Source: an uncultured Acetatifactor sp. | Lineage (GTDB): Bacteria > Bacillota > Clostridia > Lachnospirales > Lachnospiraceae | Length of the DNA stretch: 64,000 nucleotides | Direction of reading: 5' to 3' | NCBI GenBank assembly: GCA_934402375.1 | Contig: CAKRUB010000002.1 | Location: forward strand, 62,001-126,000 | Shown here: piece by piece, positions 25,422 through 34,045 of the stretch | How the letters are laid out: every line of letters starts with the position of its first letter | Position numbering within the stretch: the stretch's first letter is position 1 | Translations under genes and position numbers: made by a program | Notes under the pieces: model-generated | Told to the model about the DNA's origin: nothing | Databases searched by the model: none | The model's input: only the letters and a program-made list of their open reading frames with translations

Positions 25422-25476
25422 TCCTCCATTCCGTGGGATGCTAAAGGCAAAACGCATCGCAGGATGGAGGATTTTT
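25422..25476 (+). promoter_or_regulatory. Hairpin that sequesters the GPH symporter ribosome binding site
   Basis: TCCTCCAT at 25422 pairs perfectly with ATGGAGGA at 25464. The stem continues through CC/GG and GATGC/GCATC. The 3' arm holds the Shine-Dalgarno GGAGG of the symporter gene, and TTTTT follows directly, so the hairpin can act as a terminator, a translation block, or both. It starts 47 nt after the DUF4097 stop codon. Confidence 0.65.
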
Positions 25477-26874
25477 ATGTCTGAAAATAAGGAGAAGCGG
25501 CCGTTTGGCTTTAAAGATAAGATCGGGTACATGTTTGGTGATTTCGGGAACGATTTCAGCTTTCTTTTTGCCAGCAATTATCTGATGGTGTTTTATACAA
25601 AGGTGCTGGGGCTGAGCGGCTTTGTTGTTGGGCTGCTGTTCATGGGGACGAGGATTGTGGATGCCTTTACGGATGTCACGATGGGAAGGATTGTGGATCA
25701 TATGCAGCCGGCGAAGGACGGAAGGTTCCGGCCGTGGATAAGACGCATGTGCATTCCCGTCGCCGTGGCGAGTACGATCATGTACTTATACTTCGTGCGG
25801 GACTGGGCATATCCGGCGAAGCTTGCCTACGTCATTGTGACTTATCTGCTGTGGAGCAGCTTCTGCTATACAGGTATCAACATTCCCTACGGTTCCATGG
25901 CATCCGTCATCAGCCCGGATGTCAGGGACAGGGCGTCGCTCTCGACCTTCCGGGGAGTCGGAGCCAGTCTGGCAGGATTGGTCATCGGTGTGCTTGTGCC
26001 GCTGGTAATCTATGAGACGGACGCTGCGGGAAATCAGGTTGTGTTGCCGATGCGCTTCACGCTGACCGCGGTTGTATTCGGCGTGCTTTCGGTAATATGC
26101 TACGGACTCTGCTATTTCCTATGTCAGGAGAGAGTCGTTCTTGAGAAAAAGGAGACGAGGCGCGAAAGTGCAGGCGAAATGCTGAAGGGGCTGGCGCGGA
26201 ACAAACCTCTGCTGGCACTGGTTTTCGCGGCACTGATCCTGCTGCTGGCATCCCTGCTGAGCCAGACGATGAATAATTATCTCTTTCTCGATTATTTCAA
26301 GGACGCGAAGGCATTGTCCATCGTGAATCTTGTGGGAATTGCGGGAACCTTTCTGCTGGCGCCGTTTATTTCAAAAATAGCGGCGGACTTTGGAAAAAAA
26401 GAGGCCGGAGCGTTGGGAATGCTGTTGGCGGGAGTCATGTATACGCTGCTGTTTATTCTGAGAGTGAGAAGTGTCTTTCTGTTCATGGTTCTGATTTTCT
26501 TCGGCACAGCGGGCGTCGGGCTGTTTAACCTGATTATCTGGGCGTTTATCACGGACATTATCGACTATCAGGAGGTCACGACGGGAAAAAGAGAGGACGG
26601 CACGGTGTATGCGGTTTATTCCTTTGCCAGAAAGGTTGGGCAGGCGCTGGCGGGTGGTCTGGGCGGTTTTGTCCTCACCGCAATCGGCTATGTGTCTGAG
26701 GCGGCAGCCCAGACAAAGGAGGTGTCGGAGCGCATTTACACAGTGGCAACACTCGTCCCGGGAATCTGCTATCTGATCGTGTTCCTCATCATGCAGTTCC
26801 TCTATCCTCTCGGAAAAAAGGAAGTGGAGAAAAATACGGCAATTTTGCAGGAGAAGCGCGCCGGAAAGCAGTAG
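25477..26874 (+). CDS. GPH-family sugar:cation symporter (MFS)
   Basis: A 465-residue inner-membrane transporter of the glycoside-pentoside-hexuronide:cation family, with about twelve hydrophobic helices. Family signs: GYMFGDFGNDFSFLFASNYL at the start, GTRIVDAFTDVTMGRIVDH after helix 2 (the conserved Asp-rich cation region), INIPYGSMASVI, and FARKVGQALAGGLGGFVLT in the second half. Substrates in the family are melibiose, glucuronides, xylosides and the like; none can be chosen here because no glycosidase is adjacent. The start at 25477 follows GGAGG; the frame extends upstream through the hairpin but without a start signal. Expression is probably limited by the hairpin over its ribosome binding site. 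Confidence 0.9.
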   Translation: MSENKEKRPFGFKDKIGYMFGDFGNDFSFLFASNYLMVFYTKVLGLSGFVVGLLFMGTRIVDAFTDVTMGRIVDHMQPAKDGRFRPWIRRMCIPVAVASTIMYLYFVRDWAYPAKLAYVIVTYLLWSSFCYTGINIPYGSMASVISPDVRDRASLSTFRGVGASLAGLVIGVLVPLVIYETDAAGNQVVLPMRFTLTAVVFGVLSVICYGLCYFLCQERVVLEKKETRRESAGEMLKGLARNKPLLALVFAALILLLASLLSQTMNNYLFLDYFKDAKALSIVNLVGIAGTFLLAPFISKIAADFGKKEAGALGMLLAGVMYTLLFILRVRSVFLFMVLIFFGTAGVGLFNLIIWAFITDIIDYQEVTTGKREDGTVYAVYSFARKVGQALAGGLGGFVLTAIGYVSEAAAQTKEVSERIYTVATLVPGICYLIVFLIMQFLYPLGKKEVEKNTAILQEKRAGKQ

Positions 26875-26960
26875 CGGCTCCGGGTTGTTGCTCCGCTTTT
26901 CACACAATTTTCATACAACCTTCACTTTTTGGTGACATTTATTCTCTAAGATACCAGTGT

Positions 26961-27170
26961 CAGGTAATCACGAAACTTCTGTTATTGCAAGTGACGTTGT
27001 GCAAGATGTACAGACCACCGCAGGCACGCTCTCGCTACCTTCCGCACGCAGCGGTGCGTAAGATGGCACAGTACGCCATCTAAGCACCGGCGGCTCCAGA
27101 GTGCGCTGCTTGTGGTCAGGTACATCTTGTACAACTGTCGCATGAAATGTGGAAGTTTCGTAATTACCTG
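26961..27170 (-). repeat. Structured palindromic repeat, copy D, with extended outer stem
   Basis: Core copy at 26989-27137 in minus orientation: outer stem GTTGTGCAAGATGTAC/GTACATCTTGTACAAC, middle stem GGTGC/GCACC, apical stem AGATGGC/GCCATCT. Outside the core, a further 19-nt inverted pair encloses it: 26961-26979 (CAGGTAATCACGAAACTTC) and 27152-27170, with one G-T wobble. The element thus sits inside, or has grown, an older palindrome. The rest of the 26875-27229 gap shows only a weak AGCGG/CCGCT hairpin just after the symporter gene. Confidence 0.92.
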
Positions 27171-27229
27171 CACCAACAACCCGGGAGATTCCCGTGAGAG
27201 AGCCGCACGGCGGCGGAATGTGAGGATGT

Positions 27230-28279
27230 ATGATCGAAGTAACGAATCTTACCAAAAGATACGGTGATCACACGGCTGTGGATCACTTGTCTTTTCGCGT
27301 GGAAAAGGGACAGATTTACGGTTTTCTGGGGCCGAACGGCGCCGGAAAATCCACGACAATGAACATGATCACCGGCTATCTGGCGCCATCCGAGGGAACG
27401 GTGACGATTGATGGAAAAGACATCCAGAAGGAGCCGGAGGAGGCAAAGAGAAAGGTCGGATATCTGCCGGAAATCCCACCCCTCTACACGGAGATGACGG
27501 TGGAGGAATATCTCCTCTTTGCGGCGGAACTGAAAAAGGTGCCCGCGAAGAAGCGCAGGGAGCAGGTGGACAGCGTGACGGAGATGACGGGAATAAGTGA
27601 TGTCCGTGGCAGACTGATCCGCAACCTGTCGAAGGGCTACCGTCAGCGAGTCGGTCTGGCACAGGCAATTCTCGGCGATCCCGAGGTTCTGATCCTCGAC
27701 GAACCCTCCGTCGGACTTGACCCGAAGCAGATTATTGAGATCCGTGACCTGATCCGCAAGCTCGGCGAGAGCCACACGGTTATCCTAAGCTCACACATTC
27801 TTTCCGAGGTCAGCGCGATCTGCGACCATATCATGATTATTGCGCACGGACAGCTCGTGGCAAGCGATTCGCCGGAGGGACTGCAAAAGAGGATGGCGGG
27901 CGGCGCCGAGCTGGAGCTTACCGTGAAAGGCGACCCGGAGCGGGTGAAGGAGCTTCTGGAGACGCTGCCGGGTATTGCATCGGTCGAACTGCTGAATACC
28001 CCGGAGAAAGAATTTGCAAAGTTAAAGCTGCTGTCTGAGGAGAACAAGGACGTCCGCGAGGACATTTTTTACGCCTTGGCGGAGGCGAAGCTCCCCATCA
28101 TGGAGATGATACATAGCGAAAAGTCTCTGGAGGACATCTTCCTTGAACTGACGGAGGATGTAAAGCCGGTCACAAAGGAGAAGAAAAAGCTCTTCCACGG
28201 AAAGCAGAAGGCGGATGTGCCTGACAAGGCGGAAGAAAATACAAGCGGGGAGGAAGCACAGAATGCTGGCAATATATAA
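27230..28279 (+). CDS. ABC transporter ATP-binding protein (GldA-like)
   Basis: A 349-residue ATPase subunit of an ABC-2 type exporter. Walker A FLGPNGAGKSTTMN (about residue 32), signature LSKGYRQRVGLAQAIL, Walker B VLILDEPSVGLDP, and H-loop ILSSHILSEV are all present. After the nucleotide-binding domain comes an accessory C-terminal domain (ELTVKGDPERVKELLETL) and a charged tail. GAGG 6 nt upstream supports the start. The permease gene overlaps its end by 17 bp, so the two are co-translated. With the next two genes it forms the ABC/permease-GldG/DUF4340 cassette known in many Firmicutes; the exported substrate is unknown. Confidence 0.93.
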   Translation: MIEVTNLTKRYGDHTAVDHLSFRVEKGQIYGFLGPNGAGKSTTMNMITGYLAPSEGTVTIDGKDIQKEPEEAKRKVGYLPEIPPLYTEMTVEEYLLFAAELKKVPAKKRREQVDSVTEMTGISDVRGRLIRNLSKGYRQRVGLAQAILGDPEVLILDEPSVGLDPKQIIEIRDLIRKLGESHTVILSSHILSEVSAICDHIMIIAHGQLVASDSPEGLQKRMAGGAELELTVKGDPERVKELLETLPGIASVELLNTPEKEFAKLKLLSEENKDVREDIFYALAEAKLPIMEMIHSEKSLEDIFLELTEDVKPVTKEKKKLFHGKQKADVPDKAEENTSGEEAQNAGNI

Positions 28280-30374
28280 AAGAGAATTAAAGTCCTACTT
28301 TCAATCCTTTATCGGACTGCTGTTCATTGCGGTGACGCTCTTCTTCGTCAGTCTGTATTACTTTGTTTATAATATGATGAACGGCTATCCTTATCTTTCC
28401 TATGCAATATCGAGTGTCATCATCCTCTTTATGATCAGCGTACCGGTGCTGAGCATGAGGATTCTGGCGGAAGAGCGCCGGAGCAGGACGGATCAGCTCA
28501 TCCTGACAGCGCCCGTGTCGGTCGGCAATATTGTCGTCGGCAAGTATCTCGCTCTGATGACGATCTTTGGCATACCGACGGCAGTTGTCTGCATTTATCC
28601 GCTGATCATGAGCGCCTTCGGTTCAGTGCCGATGGGCGAGGCGTATCTGGCGGTTCTTGCATTCTTCCTCTATGGAATGACCGCAATCGCAATCGGCGTC
28701 CTGATTTCTTCCCTGACGGAGAGTCAGGTCATTGCCGCAGTTGTCACCTTTATTGTTCTGTTCCTGGGTTATATGATGTCTTCCATCTGTTCCCTGATCT
28801 CTTCCACGGGAAATCTGCTGACAAAGCTGTTAGGCTGCTTTGACATGGCGACACCCTTCACGGAGATGCTGAACGGAACGCTCAATCTGCGTTCGGTGCT
28901 CTATTTCCTCTCGCTGACGGTGCTGGCTTTGTTCCTGACGGTGCAGTCGATCCAGAAACGGCGCTACAGCGTTTCCGTGAAGAGCCTGCGGTTTGGCGCA
29001 TACAGCACGGGCAGCATAGCACTGGGGATAGCTGCGGTCGTGATCGTCAACATCATTGCGGCAGAGCTTCCGACCACATGGACATCCATTGACGTCACAG
29101 CCGATAAAATTTACTCTCTCACAGACCAGACAAAGGAATTTCTGGCAAATATGAATGAGGATGTCACGATCTATGTAATTGTGGCGGAGAAGAGTCAGGA
29201 TGACACGCTCGGGCAGACTCTTCAGAGGTACGAGGAGCTTTCCGACCATATCAAGGTCGAGTATGTTGATCCCAATGTGAACCCAAGATTTTACAGCCAG
29301 TACACGGACACCATTTCGATGAACAGCCTGATTGTCGTCAGTGAAAAGAGAAACAAGGTCATACTTTACAGCAGCATTTACGAGAGCGAGTACGACTATA
29401 CGACAGGCTCCAGCACAACGACCGGCTATGACGGAGAGGGACAGATCACAAGCGCTCTGGACTATGTGCTTTCGGACGATATGCCGAAGGTATATATGAC
29501 GGAGGGTCACGGTGAGTATGATTTCAGCAGTAGCTTTACAAGCGCCCTGAAGAAACAGAATGTGGATTACGAGACGATCAATCTGATGGACTATGACAGT
29601 CTGCCGGAGGATGCGGCGAGCCTGATCATCAATGCGGCGACAACGGATTTTTCCGCAGACGACAAGGATAAGGTGCTGGCATATCTGGAACAGGGCGGAA
29701 ATGTTGTTCTGATTACCGGTGTCACGGACGAAGCGACACCGAATCTGGATGCCATTCTCGACTATATGGGGCTGAACAGGACGGAGGGTCTTGTCGTGGA
29801 GCAGAATGCCGAAAATTATTACAGAAGCCCTTACTTCCTGCTTCCGAAGCAGAGCTACAGTACATATACAGCCGGGTTGTACGGACAGTATTACATCTTT
29901 GCGCCCTATGTGCAGGGAATAACGATACAGGACGAAGCGGCAGAGGATATGACCTACACAACCTTCCTTTCAACCTCTGACGATGCCTTTTCCAAGACCG
30001 GAGATATCAATCTGCAGAATTTTGATAAGGCGGAGGGAGACATCGACGGGCCGTTTGCGATCGGTATTTCCGCGGTGAAGACCATAGACGAAGACACGGA
30101 GGCAACAATGGTAGTCTACGGCTGCGAGCAGCTGTTTACGGACGAGGCAAACGAGATGGTCAGCGGTGCAAACCAGGTGCTCTTTACCAACACGGTCGGC
30201 AGCTTTGTCGATGCGGAGGGCAATGTCTCGATTCCGGTGAAAAATTATGAGATTTCCTACCTTACTGTGCCGCAGTCCAAGGCGGTTCTCGTAGGGCTGT
30301 TGACGGTCATTATTGTGCCGGTAGGCTGTCTGGCAGCAGGCTTTATTGTGTGGTTCAGGAGAAGGAGGCGCTAG
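28263..30374 (+). CDS. ABC-2 permease fused to a GldG-like extracytoplasmic domain
   Basis: A 703-residue fusion. Residues about 1-245 are an ABC-2 permease with six membrane helices (SFIGLLFIAVTLFFVSLYYF; LSYAISSVIILFMISVPVL; AAVVTFIVLFLGYMMSSIC). A seventh helix near 265-285 leads into a large soluble GldG/DUF4350-like region (YSLTDQTKEFLANMNEDVTI; YVDPNVNPRFY; YMTEGHGEYDF; LEQGGNVVLITG). A final helix ends in basic residues (GFIVWFRRRRR). In Bacteroidetes, separate GldF and GldG form a gliding-associated transporter; in Firmicutes the fused form has no settled role. GGGGAGG precedes the ATG at 28263. Confidence 0.9.
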   Translation: MLAIYKRELKSYFQSFIGLLFIAVTLFFVSLYYFVYNMMNGYPYLSYAISSVIILFMISVPVLSMRILAEERRSRTDQLILTAPVSVGNIVVGKYLALMTIFGIPTAVVCIYPLIMSAFGSVPMGEAYLAVLAFFLYGMTAIAIGVLISSLTESQVIAAVVTFIVLFLGYMMSSICSLISSTGNLLTKLLGCFDMATPFTEMLNGTLNLRSVLYFLSLTVLALFLTVQSIQKRRYSVSVKSLRFGAYSTGSIALGIAAVVIVNIIAAELPTTWTSIDVTADKIYSLTDQTKEFLANMNEDVTIYVIVAEKSQDDTLGQTLQRYEELSDHIKVEYVDPNVNPRFYSQYTDTISMNSLIVVSEKRNKVILYSSIYESEYDYTTGSSTTTGYDGEGQITSALDYVLSDDMPKVYMTEGHGEYDFSSSFTSALKKQNVDYETINLMDYDSLPEDAASLIINAATTDFSADDKDKVLAYLEQGGNVVLITGVTDEATPNLDAILDYMGLNRTEGLVVEQNAENYYRSPYFLLPKQSYSTYTAGLYGQYYIFAPYVQGITIQDEAAEDMTYTTFLSTSDDAFSKTGDINLQNFDKAEGDIDGPFAIGISAVKTIDEDTEATMVVYGCEQLFTDEANEMVSGANQVLFTNTVGSFVDAEGNVSIPVKNYEISYLTVPQSKAVLVGLLTVIIVPVGCLAAGFIVWFRRRRR

Positions 30375-30378
30375 TGGG

Positions 30379-30957
30379 ATGAAAAAACAGCAAAGACAGC
30401 TTTTTATACTGGTCGGAGTGCTTGTGGTTCTGCTCTGTGCCTTCCTCGGACTGAAGCAGTATAATAAGGTACAGGCGGATAAGCCCGCCGCGGAGGAAGA
30501 AAAGATTCTTGTGATAGATGCGGCTGCGGAGGAGGTGACTCAGCTTGCCTATGACTATGAGGGCGAGGACTGTGTCTTTGAAAAGGAGGAGGACACATGG
30601 TATGCCGCGCAGGATCATTCCCTGAATATCAAGCAGACCAGAATTGCATCCATGGTAAACGGCATAGCGCCGCTGGAGGCATCACAGGCCATAGAGAATG
30701 TGACGGATCTCGCGCAATACGGACTGACAGAGCCGCAGAGGACGATCACGGTAGAGACAGCGGCGAAGAGCTATATCCTGCATGTCGGGGATAAAAATGA
30801 TCTGACCTCAAGCTATTATGTGTGCTTCCCGTCCACATCCACCGTGTATGTTGTCAGCGCGACGGACATTAACCGCTTTAACTACGGTTTGGATGAGCTG
30901 GTCGAGGAAGAGACGGAAACAAGCGCGGAAGAATCAGCGTCCTCGGCGGCGGAATAA
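30379..30957 (+). CDS. DUF4340 domain-containing membrane protein
   Basis: A 192-residue protein with one N-terminal membrane helix (LFILVGVLVVLLCAFLGL) and a soluble extracytoplasmic DUF4340 domain (YEGEDCVFEKEEDTWYAAQD; YGLTEPQRTITVETAAKSYI; TVYVVSATDINRF), ending in a low-complexity acidic tail. DUF4340 proteins are usual partners of GldG-like permeases; this copy is short and carries about one domain unit where many have two. GGAGG sits before the ATG, 4 nt after the permease stop, so it is the third gene of the operon. A strong terminator follows at 31029. Confidence 0.85.
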   Translation: MKKQQRQLFILVGVLVVLLCAFLGLKQYNKVQADKPAAEEEKILVIDAAAEEVTQLAYDYEGEDCVFEKEEDTWYAAQDHSLNIKQTRIASMVNGIAPLEASQAIENVTDLAQYGLTEPQRTITVETAAKSYILHVGDKNDLTSSYYVCFPSTSTVYVVSATDINRFNYGLDELVEEETETSAEESASSAAE

Positions 30958-31028
30958 CAGGTTTTTTACCCCTAAGTACAACTAGAGCTTTTGACTCCAG
31001 TATTATAATAGATAGGGAAAATACTCCT

Positions 31029-31079
31029 AAACGCACGAAAACACACGGAAATGCAGGTGTGTTTTTTGTGCGTTTTTTA
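31029..31079 (+). terminator. Terminator of the ABC/GldG/DUF4340 operon
   Basis: AAACGCAC and AAACACAC pair with GTGTGTTTT and GTGCGTTT around a 10-nt loop, followed by a T-rich tail. Confidence 0.85.
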
Positions 31080-31207
31080 TTGTTAATCTAGTAAAATCTT
31101 ACAAAAATGAGCTTCGGATTTTGTCGCGGGTTATGCGCTTAACCATTGCGAAAGATGTGTCTCTATTGTACGATGTAATCAGAATCTCAGGAAAAGAAGG
31201 AATGTGC

Positions 31208-31708
31208 ATGGAACAGAACAGGGTCCGGATTGTGGATGTCGCAGATGCATTAGGTCTCAGCACAGCGACGGTTTCAAATGTGATTCATGGTAAAACCCAG
31301 AAAATTTCAGACGAAACCGTAAAGCGGGTTCAGCAGGAGCTCGAGAGGACCGGATATATCCCCAATATGGCAGGCATTTTGCTCGCAAGAAATAATTCAA
31401 GAATCATCGGAGTGGTGATAAATGACCATGTTAAGTATGAGGGCAGGGTTTTAGAGGATGGATTTGTGATGTCATCCCTAAATGCCCTTTCTCACGAGGT
31501 AAACGAAAAAGGATATTTCCTGATGATAAAGACAACAACAGACGTCAGCGAAATCCCGGTTTTTGCTTCCATGTGGAATATGGATGGTCTGATTCTCATG
31601 GGGTTCTGCGAAGCGGATTATGAAAAGCTCCGAAATCAGATGAGAATCTCCTTTGTTGTATATGACGGATATTTTGAGAAATGTTCCAAAGGGATTATCT
31701 TTTCATGA
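31208..31708 (+). pseudogene. LacI-family regulator truncated by deletion
   Basis: The first ~157 residues of a LacI/PurR-type repressor: complete helix-turn-helix (IVDVADALGLSTATVSNVI; hinge YIPNMAGILLARNNSR) and the start of the sugar-binding domain (IIGVVINDHVKYEG; MDGLILMGFCEADYEKL; ISFVVYDGYFE). Family members need about 330 residues, so half the effector domain is missing. At about 31680 the sequence switches to the middle of a MATE transporter in another frame, which makes the last residues of this frame non-homologous. AGAAGGA precedes the ATG at 31208. A DNA-binding fragment may still be made. Confidence 0.8.
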
Positions 31709-32328
31709 TTATGCCGATTCTAATCAGTGAGTTTCTATGGAGTCTGGGGCAGAATGTGGAATCAGCGGTATATGGTCATCTTGGCACCGCGAACCTTGCA
31801 GCTTACACTCTTACATGCCCCATTCAGGGACTCATCGTGGGCGCATTGAGCGGTCTGTCGGCTGCGGCCGGGGTTATGGTTGGTAAGAGGCTTGGAAAGA
31901 AAGAGTATGACGATGCGTATAGGGAATCCAAGAAAATTATGGTTGCCGGATTAATAGGTGCAGTCCTTGTGTCGGCAATGCTTATATTGCTGGCGGGAGC
32001 CTATACCGGATGGTATCGTGTGGAGTACAGCGTAAAAGAGCTTGGAAAAATTCTTCTTATTGTCTTTGCGTTGTATGCTCCGGTCAAGGTTGAAAATATG
32101 ATTCTTGGCGGAGGGATCATAAAAAGTGGCGGAAATACCAGAATTATAATGATTATTGATATTGTCGGCACATGGTGCATCGGAATCCCGCTGTGTCTGC
32201 TTGCTGCGTATGTGTTCCAATGGGGAATTGTGGGTGTATATGCCCTGCTTACCACAGAAGAAATATTCAGGCTGATGGTATCACTTGTTATTTTCAGAAG
32301 GCGGAAATGGATGATTAGTTTATCATAA
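31681..32328 (+). pseudogene. C-terminal half of a MATE efflux transporter
   Basis: A 215-residue fragment matching the second six-helix half of MATE multidrug/cation antiporters (MIMPILISEFLWSLGQNVES; YGHLGTANLAAYTLTCPIQG; GLSAAAGVMVGKRLGKKEYD; GGGIIKSGGNTRIIMIIDIV). A full protein is about 450 residues. The N-terminal half was removed together with the end of the LacI gene upstream, in one deletion. No ribosome binding site fits the first ATG. It is almost surely non-functional. Confidence 0.82.
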
Positions 32329-32345
32329 GGATGATGGGGAAAAAT

Positions 32346-33089
32346 ATGGATAATGTAAAAGAAAAGTTATATCAACAGCTGGCAATAGATTATTGCTGCA
32401 CGGTTTCAGATGTCAAGGACAATAGAAATCATTTTACAGAGTATAAAAAGCTGGAAGGCAGAAGGCAATTTGAGGAGGCAGACGATTGTATATTAAAGGT
32501 AATTGCCGTAAACGGAAAGCTTATGTTTACCGGAAAAAAACAAGTGGTTGATGTGTGTAGGGAGAAATTTTCCAATAAATCGGGAAGCTGGTTTATGGAT
32601 GTTGCAACTTTCAGGGAACTGGATGATATTTTAAAGGCAGAAGAATACCGGATTAAAACAGCGCATCCGTTTTTTATTCCCCGGGATGATAAGTTGTGTG
32701 AAATGAATGGGGTTGAAATAAAAAAATATAATCAGGAAGAAATTCTTCAATTTAAGGATGATGACAGATTCGATGAGGCATTCTGCTTTAGTGAAGAGTC
32801 ACCGGATGTACTGGCGGTTGCGGCAATGGTAGAGCATGAGATTGTCGGTATGGCTGGAGCCAGTGCCGACAGCCCTGCTTTTTGGCAGATCGGAATCAAT
32901 GTGAACAAGGAATTTGAGGGCAGGCATATCGCCTCGGGACTTGTTTCCATACTGAAACGGGACATTCTTCAAAAAGGGATTGTGCCGTATTATGGCACGA
33001 GCTTTTCTAATCTGGCATCCCAGCATGTTGCTGCGAAAGCAGGTTTTGAGGTTGCGTGGGTTGAACTGATCACTGAAAAAATAGGGTGA
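32346..33089 (+). CDS. GNAT family N-acetyltransferase (two-part, ~250 aa)
   Basis: A 247-residue protein whose C-terminal 120 residues have a GNAT fold (VLAVAAMVEHEIVGMAGASA; GINVNKEFEGRHIASGLVSI as acetyl-CoA loop; YGTSFSNLASQHVAAKAGFE). The N-terminal 120 residues form an alpha/beta part common to a group of Firmicutes acetyltransferases (ADDCILKVIAVNGKLMFTGK). Three ATGs lie at 32331, 32334 and 32346; GGGGA before the last is best placed. The acceptor substrate is unknown. It follows the LacI/MATE deletion scar and is AT-richer than the flanking core genes. Confidence 0.82.
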   Translation: MDNVKEKLYQQLAIDYCCTVSDVKDNRNHFTEYKKLEGRRQFEEADDCILKVIAVNGKLMFTGKKQVVDVCREKFSNKSGSWFMDVATFRELDDILKAEEYRIKTAHPFFIPRDDKLCEMNGVEIKKYNQEEILQFKDDDRFDEAFCFSEESPDVLAVAAMVEHEIVGMAGASADSPAFWQIGINVNKEFEGRHIASGLVSILKRDILQKGIVPYYGTSFSNLASQHVAAKAGFEVAWVELITEKIG

Positions 33090-33136
33090 TGTGTAAAATT
33101 TATTCTTAAAAATATAGAATTGGAGGGGAAATAACG

Positions 33137-33397
33137 GTGAGTACTAGGACAATTATGATATTTCCGGAGATTGAGGATATTAAAATCATAGATGCTATCA
33201 GGGAAAAATATGATCTGGGACTAGGCTATAAACCACATATGACAGTGGGAAAGCTGCCAACAGCGGAGGCGTTAGAGACCGCATATGAAGAGGTGAAGGC
33301 GGTTGACATTAATGTAAGAACCATAGTGAATAAAATATCTGTTGAAATGATTGGAGAAAATGAGGAGTCAATCATTATCATAGAACATGCGCTATGA
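33137..33397 (+). pseudogene. 2H phosphoesterase (2'-5' RNA ligase-like) with internal deletion
   Basis: The 86-residue frame joins the two ends of a LigT-like 2H phosphoesterase. It starts as usual (RTIMIFPEIEDIKIIDAIRE), but at about residue 26 it jumps straight to the last third (YKPHMTVGKL, then TIVNKISVEMIGENEESI). Relatives have about 160-170 residues and two H-x-T/S-x motifs; here only the second (HMTV) is left. GGAGGGG precedes the GTG start, so a short peptide may be made, but catalysis needs both histidines. Confidence 0.7.
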
Positions 33398-33593
33398 GAT
33401 GATTGTATGAATGAGGGGTGATATTGAGATATTATAAAACAACAATGAATAAAATATAAAGGTATTTTAGCCCACCTTCTACAATAACAGCCCTCTCCAT
33501 ACACATAATGGAATGGATAGGGCTTATATGGGAATAACCGAAATAGAGGACAGAGAACCGATTCACATAGGCATAGTTGAAACAGATCCATCC

Positions 33594-33626
33594 GGCAGAG
33601 CGCAGAATTAGCACTCTGCCTTTTGA
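33594..33626 (+). terminator. Terminator-like hairpin in the gap before the XRE gene
   Basis: GGCAGAG pairs with CTCTGCC around 13 nt and is followed by TTTT. It lies in a 420-bp non-coding stretch (33398-33817). The earlier part of that stretch has a weak inverted pair (AGCCCT/AGGGCT near 33500 and 33526) and no recognisable gene. Confidence 0.6.
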
Positions 33627-33706
33627 CTATTGTTTGATATCGAACAAATGGATAGGGTATTTCAAAAAGAAAGTTCGACTTATCAAAGGAATCATTCATA
33701 ATTTTG

Positions 33707-33792
33707 TTGATGAAATAGTGTATATATGGTAAAATAGTCACCATGAAGAATCGTATAGGTAAAACATACGATAAAAGCTATATAGATGGTGA
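33707..33792 (+). promoter_or_regulatory. Promoter and operator-like palindromes of the XRE/Septu operon
   Basis: TTGATG at 33707, a 17-nt spacer and TAAAAT at 33730 form a promoter. Directly downstream is an inverted pair TCACCAT (33738) / ATGGTGA (33786), with a second pair CGTAT/ATACG nested inside. The nested symmetry at the transcription start suggests an autoregulatory operator for the XRE protein, or a leader hairpin. Confidence 0.5.
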
Positions 33793-33817
33793 TTAAGAAA
33801 ACAAAGAGGTAGTGTAT

Positions 33818-34045
33818 ATGTCAGTATCGTATAACGGATTGTGGAAGCTATTAATTGACAAAAATATGAAGAAAGTGGACTTGATCAATGATCTCGGAAT
33901 AAGCAGCAGTACGATAGCCAAGATGACAAAGGGTGAGAAAGTTTCTATGAATATTTTGGAGAAAATTTGTGACGAATTAGACTGTGATTTTGGTGACATC
34001 ATCCACTATGAAAAGAATACGGATGATGGTGTAAAGGTAAATTAG
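33818..34045 (+). CDS. XRE-family (Cro/CI-type) transcriptional regulator
   Basis: A 75-residue one-domain DNA-binding protein: helix-turn-helix NDLGISSSTIAKMTKGEKVS within a five-helix Cro/CI fold (start SYNGLWKLLIDKNMKKVDLI; end EKICDELDCDFGDIIHYE). AAGAGGT precedes the ATG by 8 nt. It is the first gene before the Septu pair, on the same strand and with its own promoter, so it most likely controls the defence genes. After its stop the same frame stays open for 25 codons (AKFQGVEVAQEGKKALKVDL...), a possible relic of another gene. Confidence 0.88.
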   Translation: MSVSYNGLWKLLIDKNMKKVDLINDLGISSSTIAKMTKGEKVSMNILEKICDELDCDFGDIIHYEKNTDDGVKVN

